Assembly: GCA_017561105.1 (NCBI GenBank)
Contig: JAFZDR010000005.1
Span: 1 to 5,542 of the forward strand
DNA length: 5,542 nt
Source of the DNA: Alistipes sp.
Lineage (GTDB): Bacteria > Bacteroidota > Bacteroidia > Bacteroidales > Rikenellaceae
Direction: 5' to 3'
Both the position numbers and the translations under genes were made by a program. Within the stretch, counting starts at the first letter, position 1. Each line of letters opens with the position of its first letter. Shown here in pieces: positions 1 to 5,092 of this stretch. The notes below the pieces were generated by a model. The model was not told the origin of the DNA, did not search any database, and saw only the letters and a program-made list of their open reading frames with translations.

Positions 1-92
1 CCTACCGCAAAATCAACGCCGTAACCGCCTCGGAGATCTTGGAGGTCGCAAACGATGTTTGGAGTAACCCGTCGGTACTGTTGTATAGATAG
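1..92 (+). CDS. C-terminal end of a probable M16-family (insulinase-like) peptidase, partial
   Basis: This is the tail of a gene that begins before the window. In the frame starting at base 3 there are 29 codons and then TAG at 90-92. The other two forward frames stop at 22-24 (TAA) and 65-67 (TAA) and do not read like protein. The tail reads as a VTASEILEVAND helix followed by NPSVLLYR. This resembles the end of M16 zinc peptidases and their inactive partners, where a 'vTaeDi..vAn.yl' helix is followed by a short strand ending in Tyr-Arg/Lys. The HxxEH zinc site lies in the N-terminal half of such proteins and is outside the window, so activity cannot be judged. Family assignment from 29 residues is tentative; that a coding region ends here is more certain. 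Confidence 0.5.
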   Translation, partial: YRKINAVTASEILEVANDVWSNPSVLLYR

Positions 93-121
93 AGAGTAGT
101 GAGGAGTTAGTAGAGAGTAGT
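91..121. repeat. Purine-rich direct repeat AGAGAGTAGT, two copies
   Basis: The 10-mer AGAGAGTAGT occurs at 91-100 and 112-121, 21 bases apart, joined by GAGGAGTTAG-type sequence of the same composition. The first copy overlaps the stop codon of the upstream gene. A related GAGTAGTG is at 141-148, and an exact third copy lies at 958-967 after the methyltransferase gene. It looks like a low-complexity intergenic repeat; no function is evident. Confidence 0.6.
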
Positions 122-152
122 TAAAAAAATAGAAATCGCCGAGTAGTGTGGG

Positions 153-170
153 TAAAAATTTTTAATTTTG
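153..170 (+). promoter_or_regulatory. Putative Bacteroidetes-type promoter -7 box TAATTTTG, with an A/T palindrome
   Basis: TAATTTTG at 163-170 fits the Bacteroidetes -7 consensus TAnnTTTG. It partly overlaps a perfect 12-base palindrome, TAAAAATTTTTA, at 153-164. No clear -33 TTG is seen at the expected distance upstream. If used, transcription would start a few bases downstream, giving the methyltransferase gene a leader of roughly 145 bases that contains the repeats and inverted repeat described below. The call rests on one motif in AT-rich DNA. Confidence 0.4.
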
Positions 171-191
171 CAGAGAGAAAAAGTGGCGCAA

Positions 192-225
192 AGATTAAGG
201 AGTTTAAGGAGATTAGGGAGTTTAA
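192..225. repeat. Tandem 16-mer repeat, period 18
   Basis: AGATTAAGGAGTTTAA at 192-207 is repeated as AGATTAGGGAGTTTAA at 210-225, with one mismatch in 16 and two bases between copies. The second copy forms most of the left arm of the inverted repeat at 203-276. The function is unknown; it is probably a dispersed intergenic repeat. Confidence 0.65.
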
Positions 226-276
226 CGATACGATGCGCCTTTCTCTAAATTCATTAAAATCCCTAACCTCACTAAA
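203..276. repeat. Long imperfect inverted repeat, potential leader hairpin
   Basis: Bases 203-225 pair with 254-276: 19 of 23 positions are Watson-Crick pairs, and the mismatches are 220/259, 212/267, 208/271 and 207/272. The intervening loop is 28 bases (226-253). The core 213-219 (TTAGGGA) pairs exactly with 260-266 (TCCCTAA). There is no T-run directly after the right arm, so this does not look like an intrinsic terminator. It lies in the presumed leader of the methyltransferase gene. It could be a regulatory RNA hairpin, a remnant of a small repeat element, or a palindrome with no role in RNA. Confidence 0.55.
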
Positions 277-278
277 AA

Positions 279-309
279 AGCCAATGGCTAATGGCTAAAA
301 GCTAATAGC
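279..309. repeat. ATGGCTA tandem repeat with GCTAATAGC tail
   Basis: ATGGCTA occurs twice back to back (284-290 and 291-297) and is followed by the related GCTAATAGC at 301-309. AGCCAATGGCT at 279-289 is also a short inverted repeat with 5-base arms. The block ends 13 bases before the methyltransferase start codon, so it would lie in the translation-initiation region of the mRNA. No function can be assigned. Confidence 0.5.
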
Positions 310-322
310 ATAACAAGAAACT

Positions 323-958
323 ATGGACAAACTTGAACAATACATCAGCGATATGTCGTCGCCGCAGGGGGAGTTGTTGCACGAGTTGGAGCGCGAAACC
401 TATCTGCGTGTGATTAACCCACGAATGATTTCGGGACATATTCAGGGTAAACTTCTCGAAATGCTCGTGCGTATGCTTCGCCCAAAGAGAATTCTCGAAA
501 TAGGCACTTTTACGGGTTATTCGGCACTCTCAATGGCTGCAGGCTTGGAGGAGGGAGCAATAATCGACACCTGCGAGGTGGATGACGAGTTGGAGATGAT
601 TGCAGCCGACTTTTTCGAGCGTAGCGGCTTGGGCGATAAGATTCGCCAGCATATCGGCTCGGCACTCGAAATTGCCCCAAAACTCGGCGAGCAGTACGAC
701 CTCGTATTTATCGACGGCGACAAACGCGAGTACACAGCCTACTACGAGATGTTGTTCGAGCATAACCTCGTGCACAGCAACTCGTTTATCTTGGCGGATA
801 ATATCCTCTGGTACGGCAAGGTTGTTGAGGAGGTCGGTCGCAAGGACAAGCAGACGCAGGAGATTATCGCCTTCAACGAGTATGTCCGCAACGACAGCAG
901 GGTAGAGAGCGTAATCCTGCCACTCCGCGACGGTATAAACCTTATAAGGGTTAAATAA
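323..958 (+). CDS. SAM-dependent O-methyltransferase, catechol-OMT-like (Methyltransf_3 family)
   Basis: This 211-residue cytoplasmic protein is predicted to transfer a methyl group from S-adenosylmethionine to a hydroxyl group, with help from a divalent metal. The SAM-binding loop ILEIGTFTGYS is at residues 57-68, and the acidic ribose contact is Glu85 in CEVD. Metal-site candidates are Asp131 in FIDGDK and Asp159-Asn160 in ADN, matching the Asp/Asp/Asn set of catechol O-methyltransferase. The C-terminus GINLIRV is a typical closing strand of the fold. There is no signal peptide. Length is normal for short bacterial members. The ATG follows an A-rich stretch (AACAAGAAACT) rather than a Shine-Dalgarno site. 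The substrate cannot be read from sequence. Small-molecule catechols or tRNA 5-hydroxyuridine (the TrmR/YrrM branch of the same family) are both possible. The upstream peptidase gene is 230 bases away, so co-transcription is uncertain. Confidence 0.9.
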   Translation: MDKLEQYISDMSSPQGELLHELERETYLRVINPRMISGHIQGKLLEMLVRMLRPKRILEIGTFTGYSALSMAAGLEEGAIIDTCEVDDELEMIAADFFERSGLGDKIRQHIGSALEIAPKLGEQYDLVFIDGDKREYTAYYEMLFEHNLVHSNSFILADNILWYGKVVEEVGRKDKQTQEIIAFNEYVRNDSRVESVILPLRDGINLIRVK

Positions 959-970
959 GAGAGTAGTGAG
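958..970. repeat. Third copy of the AGAGAGTAGT repeat
   Basis: AGAGAGTAGT at 958-967 begins on the last base of the methyltransferase stop codon and continues as GAG. The 12-mer GAGAGTAGTGAG at 959-970 is identical to 92-103. It is therefore the second case in this window of this sequence lying directly on a gene's 3' end. The rest of the gap to gdhA (971-1050) shows no convincing terminator. Confidence 0.6.
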
Positions 971-1050
971 TAGTTGATTTATATTCGGCAACCGTTAATA
1001 ATTTGTCGAAAAAACCTACGCAAAGGCGCATATAGCACGCAATTTATCAC

Positions 1051-1058
1051 TATTTTTG
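1051..1058 (+). promoter_or_regulatory. Putative promoter -7 box TATTTTTG for gdhA
   Basis: TATTTTTG, followed by TA, matches TAnnTTTG and lies 39 bases before the gdhA ATG, which would leave a leader of about 30-35 bases. No good -33 TTG is visible upstream. The position also helps the start choice: an in-frame TTG at 1077 would leave a leader of only about a dozen bases. Confidence 0.5.
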
Positions 1059-1097
1059 TAGTCGGAAAAGTTTTCTTTGTTCACAAAGGTTAGTTAT

Positions 1098-2453
1098 ATG
1101 GAAATTAGAGAGAAACAGTGGGTTGAGAATTTTATGGCGCAGATTATCGCCAAGAACCCAAATGAGCCCGAGTTCCACCAGGCAGTGCGCGAGGTGGCTG
1201 AGTCGTTGGCTCCATATATTGTAGCAGATCCTGCTTTGCAGCAGCTCAAAGTTCTTGAGCGCATCGCTGAGCCTGAGCGCGTTATTATGTTCCGCGTGCC
1301 TTGGCTCAACGACCGTGGAGAGATTGAGATAAATCGTGGTTTCCGTGTGCAGATGAACAGTGCACTCGGTCCATACAAGGGTGGTATCCGTTTCCACGCA
1401 TCGGTAAACCTCTCGATCATGAAGTTCCTTGCTTTCGAGCAGACATTCAAGAACTCGATCACTACACTCCCTATGGGTGGTGGTAAGGGTGGCTCGGATT
1501 TCAACCCGAAGGGTCGCTCGGATAACGAGGTTATGCGCTTCTGTCAGTCGTTCATCACCGAGTTGCAGCGCCATATCGGTGCCGACACCGATGTTCCTGC
1601 AGGCGATATCGGCGTAGGTGCTCGCGAGATCGGCTTCATGTTCGGTCAGTACAAGCGTTTGCGCGACGAGTTCACCGGCACATTCACCGGCAAGGGTCTC
1701 GATTGGGGTGGTTCGTTGCTTCGTCCTGAGGCTACAGGTTACGGTTTGTGCTACTTCACAGAGCAGATGTTGGCTACACGCGGTGATTCGTTCGATGGCA
1801 AGACCGTACTCGTATCGGGCTCGGGAAATGTGGCTCAGCACGCTTGCGAGAAGGCTACAGCTCTCGGTGCAAAGGTTGTAACATTGTCGGACTCGGCAGG
1901 TTTCATCTACGATCCGGAGGGTATCGACGAGGAGAAGTTGGCTTATGTGAAGTTGCTCAAGAATGTATATCGCGGCCGCATCAAGGAGTATTGCGAGAAG
2001 TATCCTTCGGCTCAATACTTTGCAGGTGAGCGTCCTTGGGGCATCAAGTGCGATATTGCACTCCCTTGCGCTACTCAGAACGAGTTGAACGGCGAGCAGG
2101 CTCAGGCACTCGTCGACAATGGTTGTATCTGCGTTGCTGAGGGTGCAAACATGCCATCGACACCAGAGGCTATCAATATCTTCCTCGAGAATAAGATTCT
2201 CTATGCTCCTGGCAAGGCATCAAACGCAGGTGGTGTTGCCACTTCGGGTTTGGAGATGTCGCAGAACTCTATGCGTATTAAGTGGAGCAAGGAGGAGGTT
2301 GACGAGAAGTTACACTCGATTATGCAGAATATCCACGAGGTGTGCGTTAAGTACGGCACCGAGGAGGGTGGTTATGTAAACTATGTTAAGGGTGCAAACA
2401 TCGGCGGCTTTATGAAGGTTGCCAATGCAATGATTGCCCAGGGCTGCGTTTAG
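1098..2453 (+). CDS. gdhA: Glutamate dehydrogenase, hexameric, NADP-type
   Basis: The enzyme interconverts 2-oxoglutarate plus ammonium and L-glutamate using NAD(P)H, linking ammonium assimilation to the TCA cycle in the cytoplasm. From the ATG at 1098 it has 451 residues, close to the roughly 447 of the E. coli enzyme. The N-terminal substrate domain carries GPYKGG (Lys94), QTFKN (Lys118), PMGGGKGG (Lys130) and PAGDIGVG (Asp170), which correspond to the substrate-binding and catalytic residues of the family. The Rossmann domain has GSGNVAQ at 241-247, then LSDSAG at 263-268; these resemble NADP-preferring enzymes, but dual specificity is known in Bacteroides. An in-frame TTG at 1077 could add seven residues; the ATG fits family length better. 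The gene is monocistronic by appearance, with its own promoter-like box and a terminator downstream. The reading frame is intact with no odd features. Confidence 0.97.
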   Translation: MEIREKQWVENFMAQIIAKNPNEPEFHQAVREVAESLAPYIVADPALQQLKVLERIAEPERVIMFRVPWLNDRGEIEINRGFRVQMNSALGPYKGGIRFHASVNLSIMKFLAFEQTFKNSITTLPMGGGKGGSDFNPKGRSDNEVMRFCQSFITELQRHIGADTDVPAGDIGVGAREIGFMFGQYKRLRDEFTGTFTGKGLDWGGSLLRPEATGYGLCYFTEQMLATRGDSFDGKTVLVSGSGNVAQHACEKATALGAKVVTLSDSAGFIYDPEGIDEEKLAYVKLLKNVYRGRIKEYCEKYPSAQYFAGERPWGIKCDIALPCATQNELNGEQAQALVDNGCICVAEGANMPSTPEAINIFLENKILYAPGKASNAGGVATSGLEMSQNSMRIKWSKEEVDEKLHSIMQNIHEVCVKYGTEEGGYVNYVKGANIGGFMKVANAMIAQGCV

Positions 2454-2488
2454 GCCATGTATATCTAATAGCAATTTGCTGTAATAAT

Positions 2489-2525
2489 AAAAATCTCTCA
2501 CTATATGAATAGTGGGAGATTTTTT
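2489..2525 (+). terminator. Strong intrinsic terminator after gdhA
   Basis: Bases 2489-2504 pair with 2509-2524 as a continuous 16-bp stem (one G-T pair at 2498/2515) closed by a 4-base loop, ATGA. The core CTCTCACTAT pairs with ATAGTGGGAG. The right arm runs into a T-tract at 2520-2525. The hairpin starts 36 bases after the gdhA stop, as expected for a rho-independent terminator. The A-tract on the left arm means it could also act weakly on the opposite strand, but no opposing gene is present. Confidence 0.9.
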
Positions 2526-2526
2526 A

Positions 2527-2534
2527 TATCTTTG
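2527..2534 (+). promoter_or_regulatory. Putative promoter -7 box TATCTTTG for the nuclease cluster
   Basis: TATCTTTG followed by CA is an excellent match to the Bacteroidetes TAnnTTTG box. It lies 35 bases before the first nuclease ATG and only two bases after the gdhA terminator stem. The -33 region would therefore fall inside the terminator DNA, where no clear TTG is seen. It is the only promoter-like site found ahead of the three nuclease genes; the gaps between those genes are too short for another. Confidence 0.6.
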
Positions 2535-2568
2535 CAAGAAGATATAAATATAACAACCACATAAAACT

Positions 2569-3405
2569 ATGAAAAAAGCACTTCTTATCTCTCTTGCCAC
2601 GATTCTATTCTGTGGCACAAGTTTAGCGTGGAGTACCCGCGAGCACGCAACAGTGGCAGCAATTGCCGAAAGACACCTCACTCCAAAGGCTAAGGAGCTG
2701 ATCAAGCAGTACCTCGGTGGTCGCCCAATGGCGTACTACGCTTCGCATGCCGATTTTTATCGCAAAGAGATGATTATAGACCTCGGATACGAGCCCGAAC
2801 CCGGCAAGCGTTATGTCGTATTCCCTCACACCTACCACGTTAATAAGAATTTGAAGCCTTACCGCGACATAACAAAGGGCGACGGCAAGGTCTTCGGCAA
2901 CATGCTCTACCATATCAATAATCTTGCGAATGGTCTTAAGGATAACCACGCCAAGATGAACGACTCGGTACGCCTCGTGCACCTCTACCTCGTTATCCAC
3001 GGTGTTGGCGATATGCACTGCCCAATGCATATGCGTTTTATCGGTCGTGAGCCTTCGGTGGGTACCTATAATGTCTATTTCGGCAAGGGCAATAAGAAGA
3101 AAAAGACCAGCTACCATGGCTTGTGGGATGCGCGAATGATCAGCGGCATTCATCCTTGGAGCTACAACGATATGGCAAAGCTCTTCGACATCTACACCGA
3201 GAAGGAGATTGCCAAGTTCTGCAAAGGCGACCTCTTCACTTGGGCCGAGGATGTAGCTAAGGCAGCATGGCCGATGCGCGAGTATCGCGAGGAGGCCGAG
3301 ATTGACGAGATCGAGTATCGCAAGAAGTATCAGCAGGTAGGCGAGGAACTTCTCACAAAGGCTGGTTACCGCTTGGCTAAGGTATTGAACGAGATTCTCA
3401 AATAA
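2569..3405 (+). CDS. Secreted S1/P1-family zinc nuclease, copy 1 of 3
   Basis: The family consists of trinuclear-zinc enzymes that cleave single-stranded DNA/RNA and often remove 3'-phosphate from nucleotides. This 278-residue precursor has a signal peptide (Lys2-Lys3, hydrophobic core, SLA at 18-20), and cleavage would expose Trp21. In P1 nuclease the mature N-terminal Trp is itself a zinc ligand. All nine expected ligands can be placed: Trp21, His26, Asp62, His87 (FPH), His144, Asp148, His154 (HGVGDMHCPMH), His183 and Asp187 (HGLWD). Spacings Trp+5, His+4+6 and His+4 match P1. The C-terminal AGYRLAKVLN helix is also typical. The common HQP core is HCP here and the usual GGN motif before His183 is absent. 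A run of four lysines at 176-179 precedes the ligand pair. The gene leads a tight same-strand cluster. Periplasmic or extracellular location is inferred; true substrate is unknown. Confidence 0.88.
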   Translation: MKKALLISLATILFCGTSLAWSTREHATVAAIAERHLTPKAKELIKQYLGGRPMAYYASHADFYRKEMIIDLGYEPEPGKRYVVFPHTYHVNKNLKPYRDITKGDGKVFGNMLYHINNLANGLKDNHAKMNDSVRLVHLYLVIHGVGDMHCPMHMRFIGREPSVGTYNVYFGKGNKKKKTSYHGLWDARMISGIHPWSYNDMAKLFDIYTEKEIAKFCKGDLFTWAEDVAKAAWPMREYREEAEIDEIEYRKKYQQVGEELLTKAGYRLAKVLNEILK

Positions 3406-3417
3406 AAGAATAGATAT

Positions 3418-4254
3418 ATGAAGAGATACATTTCACTTTTTGTTGCAACATTGCTGATTTCTTCGTCAGCATTTGGCTGGGGCTTGAGAAGCCACGCAAC
3501 CGTTGCTCATATCGCCGAGAACCACCTCACTCCAAAGGCCAAGGTTTTAGTAAAGGAGTATCTCGGTGGCAGACCTATGTCCTACTACGCATCGCATCCC
3601 GATTTCTTCCGTTCGGAGATGCTTCTCGATATTGGTTTCGAGCCAAAGCAGGGTTCACGCATAGTTGAGTTTCCGCACGGTTTTCGCGTTGATAAAGAGA
3701 GTTTCAAACCTTGGCGCACTATCGAAAATGAGGATGGCACAATCTTCAAGAACTCCATCTACCACATGGAGAGAATTGCCAAGAATCTGAAGGAGAACCA
3801 CGCAAAGATGAACGACTCGGTGCGTTTGGTAAATCTCTATATCCTTATCCATGGTATTGGCGACATGCACTGTCCGGCACATGTGGAGTATTACGGAATG
3901 ACACCATACCTCAAAATACCAATCTACTACCGTCAGGGTAACCAGTGGAAGAGAAGAAGTCTGCATGGTTTCTGGGAGGCGCGAATGGTTGGTGCGTTCT
4001 GTCCTTGGAGCTACACCGATTTGGCGCAGATAATCGACATCTATAGTCCTGAGCAGATAGAGAAATACTCCGCAGGCGACATCTATACTTGGGCTGAGGA
4101 TATTGCACGTTGCTCATATCCGGTACACCAATATCAGCCCGAGGAGAAGATTGAGAACAGCGAGTTCCATCGCAAATATCAGGCATTGGCCGAGGAGCTG
4201 CAAGCAAAGGCTGGCTATCGCTTGGCAAAACTCTTCAACGAGATACTAAACTAA
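3418..4254 (+). CDS. Secreted S1/P1-family nuclease, copy 2 of 3, with one altered zinc ligand
   Basis: This is a paralogue of the preceding gene (same 278-residue length, very similar N- and C-terminal thirds), 12 bases downstream. The signal peptide ends SAFG, so Trp21 would become the mature N-terminus. Eight of nine ligands are present: Trp21, His26, Asp62, His87, His145, Asp149, His155 and His183. The ninth position reads HGFWEARM, giving Glu187 where copies 1 and 3 have Asp. Glu can bind zinc, but the longer side chain may shift the metal site, so activity could be altered, reduced or kept. The stretch after the HCPAH core (residues 156-172) differs most from the other copies and again lacks GGN. 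The basic segment WKRR at 177-180 parallels the lysine run of copy 1. The frame is intact and motifs elsewhere are conserved, so it does not look like a decaying pseudogene. Confidence 0.85.
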   Translation: MKRYISLFVATLLISSSAFGWGLRSHATVAHIAENHLTPKAKVLVKEYLGGRPMSYYASHPDFFRSEMLLDIGFEPKQGSRIVEFPHGFRVDKESFKPWRTIENEDGTIFKNSIYHMERIAKNLKENHAKMNDSVRLVNLYILIHGIGDMHCPAHVEYYGMTPYLKIPIYYRQGNQWKRRSLHGFWEARMVGAFCPWSYTDLAQIIDIYSPEQIEKYSAGDIYTWAEDIARCSYPVHQYQPEEKIENSEFHRKYQALAEELQAKAGYRLAKLFNEILN

Positions 4255-4269
4255 AAACATAAAGTTACC

Positions 4270-5085
4270 ATGAAACGATTTTTAATACTCTGCATAACTA
4301 TTTCGCTAATCTCGACCACGGCTTATGGCTGGGGACGCCGAGAGCACGCTGCAGTGGCAAAGATTGCCGAAAATCACCTTACTCCAAAGGCAAAGGAGAT
4401 GCTCCACAAATATATGCATCGCCGCTCATTGGTCTACTATGCGAGCTACGCCGATGATTACCAGCCGCTCTATATCGACTTGGGTTGGGAGCCGTCGAAC
4501 TACAAGCGCATGGCTATGTTCCCGCACACATTCAACCTGGATAAGAACAACAAGCCTTTGCGCGATATCCGATATGGCGATAAGTACGAGAAGAACTGCC
4601 TTTACTTTATCGATACCTGGTCAAAGGAGTTGAAGAAGAACCACAAAAAGATGAACGACTCGGTGCGTTTGACACGCCTTGCCTTGATTGTTCACGCAGT
4701 AGGCGATATGCACAGTCCGGTACACATGCGTTTCCACGACGATAAATCGATTGGCGTATATAAGGTTATCTACAATGGCAAGAAGCGCGATTACCACGGC
4801 TTATGGGATTCGGGTCTTGTAGGTGCAGTAAACCCCGGAAGCTATACCGATTTGGCAGAGGTTCTCGACCGCAGCAGCGAGGCTGAGATTGCCGAGATTG
4901 TGAAAGGCGATGTATACGATTGGGGCGAGGATGTTGCAAACACAGCCTTGCGCCTTCGCAAGTATAAGGCTAACGATGTGATTTCCCCGAGCCAATTCAA
5001 GCACGATTATCTCGATGAGGGCGAGTTGCTTATTCGCAAGGCGGGTTATCGCTTGGCGAAGGTTTTGAACGACATCTTCGAATAA
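4270..5085 (+). CDS. Secreted S1/P1-family zinc nuclease, copy 3 of 3
   Basis: This is the third paralogue, 15 bases after copy 2 and slightly shorter at 271 residues. The signal peptide ends TAYG before Trp21. All nine ligands are visible: Trp21, His26, Asp62, His86 (FPH), His142, Asp146, His152 (HAVGDMHSPVH), His176 and Asp180 (HGLWD). The Cys found in the HCP core of copies 1 and 2 is Ser here. The LGGRPM segment (49-54) shared by copies 1 and 2 is replaced by MHRRSL, and the region around residues 66-82 is shorter. This suggests copy 3 split off before copies 1 and 2 separated, although its ligand set is closer to copy 1. The family's closing AGYRLAKVLN helix is present. Substrate preference cannot be inferred. 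The next gene begins 7 bases after the stop, which supports an operon. Confidence 0.87.
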   Translation: MKRFLILCITISLISTTAYGWGRREHAAVAKIAENHLTPKAKEMLHKYMHRRSLVYYASYADDYQPLYIDLGWEPSNYKRMAMFPHTFNLDKNNKPLRDIRYGDKYEKNCLYFIDTWSKELKKNHKKMNDSVRLTRLALIVHAVGDMHSPVHMRFHDDKSIGVYKVIYNGKKRDYHGLWDSGLVGAVNPGSYTDLAEVLDRSSEAEIAEIVKGDVYDWGEDVANTALRLRKYKANDVISPSQFKHDYLDEGELLIRKAGYRLAKVLNDIFE

Positions 5086-5092
5086 GAGAAAG

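Noticed and set aside
192..309. CRISPR-like array or riboswitch in the 93-322 gap
   Set aside because: The repeats are different from one another, have no regular spacers and no cas genes are present. I recognise no known riboswitch core in the leader.
530..991. A 153-codon minus-strand open frame over the methyltransferase gene
   Set aside because: It is antisense to a gene with clear SAM and metal motifs, the translation resembles no protein I recognise, and no promoter-like box is placed for it.
971..1050. Possible terminator after the methyltransferase gene
   Set aside because: Only tiny pairings such as CGG-CAA-CCG (986-994) were found, with no stable stem followed by a T-tract.
1077..1097. 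Alternative TTG start for gdhA adding seven residues
   Set aside because: The ATG at 1098 gives the usual family length and a better-sized leader from the promoter-like box at 1051. The extension FTKVSY has no family support.
1050..2015. A 321-codon open frame on the minus strand opposite gdhA
   Set aside because: It lies entirely against a clearly functional gdhA, and its translation shows no recognisable domain or signal. It is explained by biased codon use of the + strand gene.
2623..3153. Minus-strand open frames over the nuclease genes (2623-3153, 3655-3966, 3911-4228, 4801-5130)
   Set aside because: All fall opposite conserved nuclease motifs. Their similarity to one another only mirrors the paralogy of the sense genes.
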